A stretch of DNA of 9,934 bases. Source: JADJMO01 sp016794445. Its GTDB lineage: Bacteria; Myxococcota_A; Polyangia; Polyangiales; JADJMO01. This document shows positions 7,467 to 9,934 of this stretch, in pieces; the first letter of the stretch is position 1; every line of letters starts with the position of its first letter. The stretch covers positions 1 to 9,934 of the forward strand of contig JAEUKC010000094.1 of NCBI GenBank assembly GCA_016794445.1. The letters run 5' to 3'. The translations under genes and the position numbers were made by a program. Under the pieces are notes generated by a model, which was given only the letters and a program-made list of their open reading frames with translations, was not told where the DNA came from and searched no databases.

Positions 7467-9355
7467 GGCGCCCCCTTCGACGCGAGGTTGTTGGCGGACC
7501 GGTACTGCGGCGAGCGCAGCAGCGATCGCACGAGCGGCTTGATCTTGTAGCCCCCGTCGACGAACGCCGCGCGCAGGCTGGTGACGAGCATGGCGTCGTC
7601 GGGATCGAGGGCGCGCCCGAGGAAGCCCGCCGCCACGCGCTCGACGACGCACGTCCCGAGCTCGGGCGAGGCCGCGAGCTCGGCGCCGGCGAGCGCCGGG
7701 CCCCCCGCCGCGTGCGCGGGCGAGGCATAGGCGCCGCGCAGCATGCCCTCGGTCTTCGAGGAGAACGCGGGGTCGTAGTAGTCGCGGCAGAAGCCAGGCG
7801 CCTTGCCCGACGCGTCGAGCTTGCACCGCGGATCGAGCGTGGGCATCGGCCCCTCGGGCAGCCAGCGCCAGTCGGTCTCGACGACGCGCGAGAAGTACGC
7901 GGCGAGCGGCTCGAGCGTGGCGTGACAGGCGGCGCAGCCCGGTCGCTTCATGAGGTTGGGCTCGGTGGACGGCATCAGCATCACGTCGCCGGCAACGAAG
8001 CCCTTGCAGAGGAAGCTCGAATACAGCGCGGCCCCGCGCGCGCGCCGGGACGCGTACTTGGTGAGGAACGCCGGCATCGTGAGGATGCCCGCCGCGTGCG
8101 GCCCGCGGTCGGCGACCGTCTCCCAGGTGCCCACGTCGTGGGGCAGGAGACCGACCGGCACCGCGCCCGGATCGAACAGGGGCTCGCCGTCGTCGACGAG
8201 GCCGAACGCCTTGGTCTTGCCCGAGTTGGCCGCGGCGTTCGAGCGGTAGAACTGCGCGAGCGGACCGTTGACGGTGCTCCAGCGCGCCGTGAGCACCTCG
8301 CGAAAATCGCGGTTCTCGCGGAACACCTTGCCGAGGAAGCGCACCGCCTCCTGCGTCCACCAGAGCTTCATCCAGTCCGACGGCGACTGCTCGGTCTGGT
8401 CGAAGGGCAACTCCACGCCGAGCGGGGTCTTGCTGGGCATGACGAAGGCCTTGCCGTCGCGCTTGAAGCCCTCGCCCGGGTAGCAGCGCTCGAGGCCGAC
8501 GCCGCAGCCGCAGTCGACCGACAGCGAGACCGCGGCGCCCGCGCGGCACGCGATCGGCTTGCCCGCGTTGGCCTTGGCGTAGACGTCGTCGAGGGGGAGG
8601 GGACGGAGGCGATCGAACGGCGGCGGGCCCTTCTGGGGCTTTCGCCCCGTCGCGTAGACGGTGCCGTTCTCGGCGCCCTGCGCCTCCTCCTTGCAGACGC
8701 GCACGGCGACGGTCGGGGTGTGCTCGTCGGCCTCGAGCAGGAGCTCGTCGATGGGCTGGTAGCCCACGTCGGGCGTCTTCCACGCCTCGCCGTAGCGGAG
8801 CACGGGCGCGGCGCTGCGGTAGTCGCGGTAGAGCCACCAGGGCTTGATCGGCACCGTCGCCGCGTCGAGCACCTCCTGCTTGACCGCGATCGCGGTCCCC
8901 ACGTTCGGCTTGTTCGGGGGAAAGCTCAGGCCCGTCTCGGCCTTGGTGAGGCAGAACTCCCCGTCGGTCGCCTCGCGCGTGCGTCGCTGGTTCGGGCGGT
9001 AGTACACGTAGAGCGACTTGCCGTCGGGCCCGAGGATCGTCACGCGCCGCAACGACGTGGACGGCGGCCGGAACTGCAGCGCCGGCCCGACCTCGAGCCG
9101 CAACACGTCCATCCACACCCGCGTGAGCCGGTCGACGTACGCGGGGCGCTCGAGCTGCTGATCGATCCACGCGTCGAGGTCGAACGAGGAGGCCTCGAAG
9201 GTCGCGATCTCCTCGCGCGTGGGCATGCGCCCGAGCAAGTCGATGGCGATGGCGCGGAAGTGTCGGTAGTCCTCGAGGGTCTTCTCGCCGGCGTGGCCGA
9301 CGGCCGGGACGAGAGCGGCCAGGGCCGCGAGCGCGATCGAAACGGGGAGTCGCAT
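7463..9355 (-). CDS. Secreted mono-haem protein with DUF1549-, DUF1592-, DUF1588- and DUF1585-like regions
   Basis: A 630-residue exported protein. The ATG at 9355 is chosen over the upstream GTG at 9409 because it starts directly with a signal peptide, MRLPVSIALAALAALVPAVG, with cleavage likely after AHA-like GHA22. Residues about 28-85 (AIAIDLLGRMPTREEIATF, then RVWMDVLRL) resemble DUF1549. About 335-380 (LGKVFRENRDFREVLTARW) resembles DUF1592. About 437-495 resembles DUF1588 and holds a haem c site, CAACH (C474, C477, H478). About 568-625 (CVVERVAAGFLGRALDPDD to GGYKIKPLVRSLLRSPQYR) resembles DUF1585. Between about 90 and 330 is a less recognisable insert with a cysteine cluster (C270, C282, C284, C291). 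The family is common in Planctomycetota and Myxococcota, usually next to DUF1501 or DUF1552 genes; its biochemical role is not established. It is the first gene of the coupled set, with no clear Shine-Dalgarno sequence. Confidence 0.82.
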   Translation of the reverse strand: MRLPVSIALAALAALVPAVGHAGEKTLEDYRHFRAIAIDLLGRMPTREEIATFEASSFDLDAWIDQQLERPAYVDRLTRVWMDVLRLEVGPALQFRPPSTSLRRVTILGPDGKSLYVYYRPNQRRTREATDGEFCLTKAETGLSFPPNKPNVGTAIAVKQEVLDAATVPIKPWWLYRDYRSAAPVLRYGEAWKTPDVGYQPIDELLLEADEHTPTVAVRVCKEEAQGAENGTVYATGRKPQKGPPPFDRLRPLPLDDVYAKANAGKPIACRAGAAVSLSVDCGCGVGLERCYPGEGFKRDGKAFVMPSKTPLGVELPFDQTEQSPSDWMKLWWTQEAVRFLGKVFRENRDFREVLTARWSTVNGPLAQFYRSNAAANSGKTKAFGLVDDGEPLFDPGAVPVGLLPHDVGTWETVADRGPHAAGILTMPAFLTKYASRRARGAALYSSFLCKGFVAGDVMLMPSTEPNLMKRPGCAACHATLEPLAAYFSRVVETDWRWLPEGPMPTLDPRCKLDASGKAPGFCRDYYDPAFSSKTEGMLRGAYASPAHAAGGPALAGAELAASPELGTCVVERVAAGFLGRALDPDDAMLVTSLRAAFVDGGYKIKPLVRSLLRSPQYRSANNLASKGAP

Positions 9356-9368
9356 GAAATGGGTGTGG

Positions 9369-9389
9369 CGAGGGACGAGCGAACCCTCG
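9369..9389 (-). other. Small inverted repeat between the methyltransferase and the haem protein gene
   Basis: CGAGGG (9369-9374) and CCCTCG (9384-9389) form a perfect 6-bp stem with a 9-base loop. It starts 3 bases after the methyltransferase stop and ends 13 bases before the ATG at 9355. No T-run follows on the minus strand. It could be a weak terminator, a processing site or a translational control hairpin. With a 37-base gap it is unclear whether the methyltransferase is co-transcribed with the module. Confidence 0.3.
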
Positions 9390-9392
9390 ATC

Positions 9393-9934
9393 TCATTCTC
9401 TCGGTCCACAAGCGACAGGGACCCGGGCGTCGTTCGTCCGCCGTCTCGCCCAGTCGGACAGCACGATGCCAGCGGCGACGGCGACGGGGAACGAGTGGTT
9501 GACCCCGTACATGGGGATGCCGACCACGGCCGCGCTGGCCGCGATGATCTCGGCGGGCAGCCCGAAGCGCTCGCTGCCGAGCACCAGCACCACGTCCTCG
9601 GGGAAACGTTCGACGTCGTAGAGCCCCACCGTCGCGTGGTCCTTCTCGACCGACCAGATCGGCCGCCCTCGCACGTGCGCGAAGAACGCGGGCAGGTCGG
9701 GCAGGCGCACGATCCGCTCGTACTTCTCCATGCCCATGGAGGCCTTCTCGTAGTACGGCGCGTCGCCCACGATGACGATTTCCCGTGGCAGATAGCTGTG
9801 CGCGACGCGCACGATCGCGCCGACGGCGAAGGGGTTCTGGCAGTTCCAGATGGCGACGCTCATGCGACTGCGCAGCGGCGCGAGCAGGGCCTTGACCTCG
9901 TCGGGCTCGAACCCGAGCGGCGGCACGAGGGCCA
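9393..9934 (-). CDS. SpoU/TrmH-family RNA methyltransferase (5' end beyond window)
   Basis: A probable S-adenosylmethionine-dependent 2'-O-ribose methyltransferase of the SPOUT class, acting on tRNA or rRNA. About 180 residues are visible and the frame stays open to the right edge. A GTG at 9926 is a possible start, but the true start may lie further right. The three family motifs appear in order: N-P-F-A-V-G-A-I-V-R-V-A-H near residues 30-42 (motif 1, N and R), VLVLGSERFGLPAEII with G117-S118-E119 (motif 2), and GIPMYGVNHSFPVAVAAGIV (motif 3, the cofactor knot). In motif 3 the usual SLN-V appears as SFP-V, an unusual change of a conserved asparagine. The stop at 9393-9395 lies 37 nt before the next gene on the same strand. 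The substrate cannot be told from sequence. Confidence 0.85.
   Translation of the reverse strand, partial: ALVPPLGFEPDEVKALLAPLRSRMSVAIWNCQNPFAVGAIVRVAHSYLPREIVIVGDAPYYEKASMGMEKYERIVRLPDLPAFFAHVRGRPIWSVEKDHATVGLYDVERFPEDVVLVLGSERFGLPAEIIAASAAVVGIPMYGVNHSFPVAVAAGIVLSDWARRRTNDARVPVACGPRE

Noticed and set aside
6771..9170. A 799-codon minus-strand frame that ends with the small lipoprotein
   Set aside because: Only its last 231 codons (from the GTG at 7466) look like a protein with a signal. The earlier part is the wrong frame of the haem protein gene, so this is not a fusion.
9356..9409. N-terminal extension of the haem protein from a GTG at 9409
   Set aside because: It would place 18 charged residues before the signal peptide and overlap the methyltransferase gene; 9355 gives a clean signal peptide.
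7022..9502. Very long open frame on the plus strand (826 codons) opposite the DUF1592-type gene
   Set aside because: Its translation is arginine/alanine-rich low-complexity sequence with no family motifs. Long antisense frames are expected in GC-rich DNA opposite a real gene.
1..9934. CRISPR arrays, transposons, tRNA genes or tandem repeats
   Set aside because: No regular repeats, transposase-like proteins, terminal inverted repeats or tRNA-like folds were seen on reading either strand.

Overview
The window is GC-rich (roughly 70% by eye, with strong G/C at third codon positions) and densely coded on both strands. The minus-strand half carries a DUF1592/DUF1588/DUF1585-type secreted haem protein, a DUF1501 protein and a propeller/cytochrome c lipoprotein. 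From family knowledge this combination is most typical of Myxococcota (also Planctomycetota), so a myxobacterium-like host is the best guess; this is inference, as there is no rRNA or other phylogenetic marker.

Positions 1-3205 (+): the 3' part of a urease operon, ureB (C-terminal end only) - ureC - ureF - ureG, with overlapping or near-touching genes. UreC is the nickel catalytic subunit. UreF and UreG deliver nickel using GTP. No ureE lies between ureC and ureF, but UreG has a histidine-rich N-terminus. ureC carries one extra G in a run of seven G (646-652) that breaks the reading frame; without it the product is a normal 569-residue UreC with all active-site residues.

Positions 3314-4344 (+): a zinc-dependent, NAD-type alcohol dehydrogenase of the AdhP/AdhA family. 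It is also broken, by one missing base near 4151-4158. The 108-base gap before it holds a GC hairpin and a ribosome binding site. Two single-base frame errors in two otherwise well-conserved genes point to sequence or assembly error more than to gene decay.

Positions 4349-9355 (-): four genes read leftwards with overlaps of 1-4 nt, all with export signals. In transcription order they are: a secreted mono-haem DUF1592/1588/1585-like protein (9355-7463), an uncharacterised lipoprotein (7466-6771), a Tat-exported DUF1501 protein (6771-5422) and a lipoprotein with a probable beta-propeller and a C-terminal cytochrome c (5425-4349). The tight coupling suggests one envelope complex or pathway of unknown function; it is the most interesting part of the window. 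The last gene converges on the alcohol dehydrogenase with only 4 bases between stop codons.

Positions 9393-9934 (-): a SpoU/TrmH-family RNA methyltransferase that runs off the right edge. It lies 37 bases upstream of the four-gene module, with a small inverted repeat in between. There are no tRNA or rRNA genes, mobile elements or CRISPR arrays.
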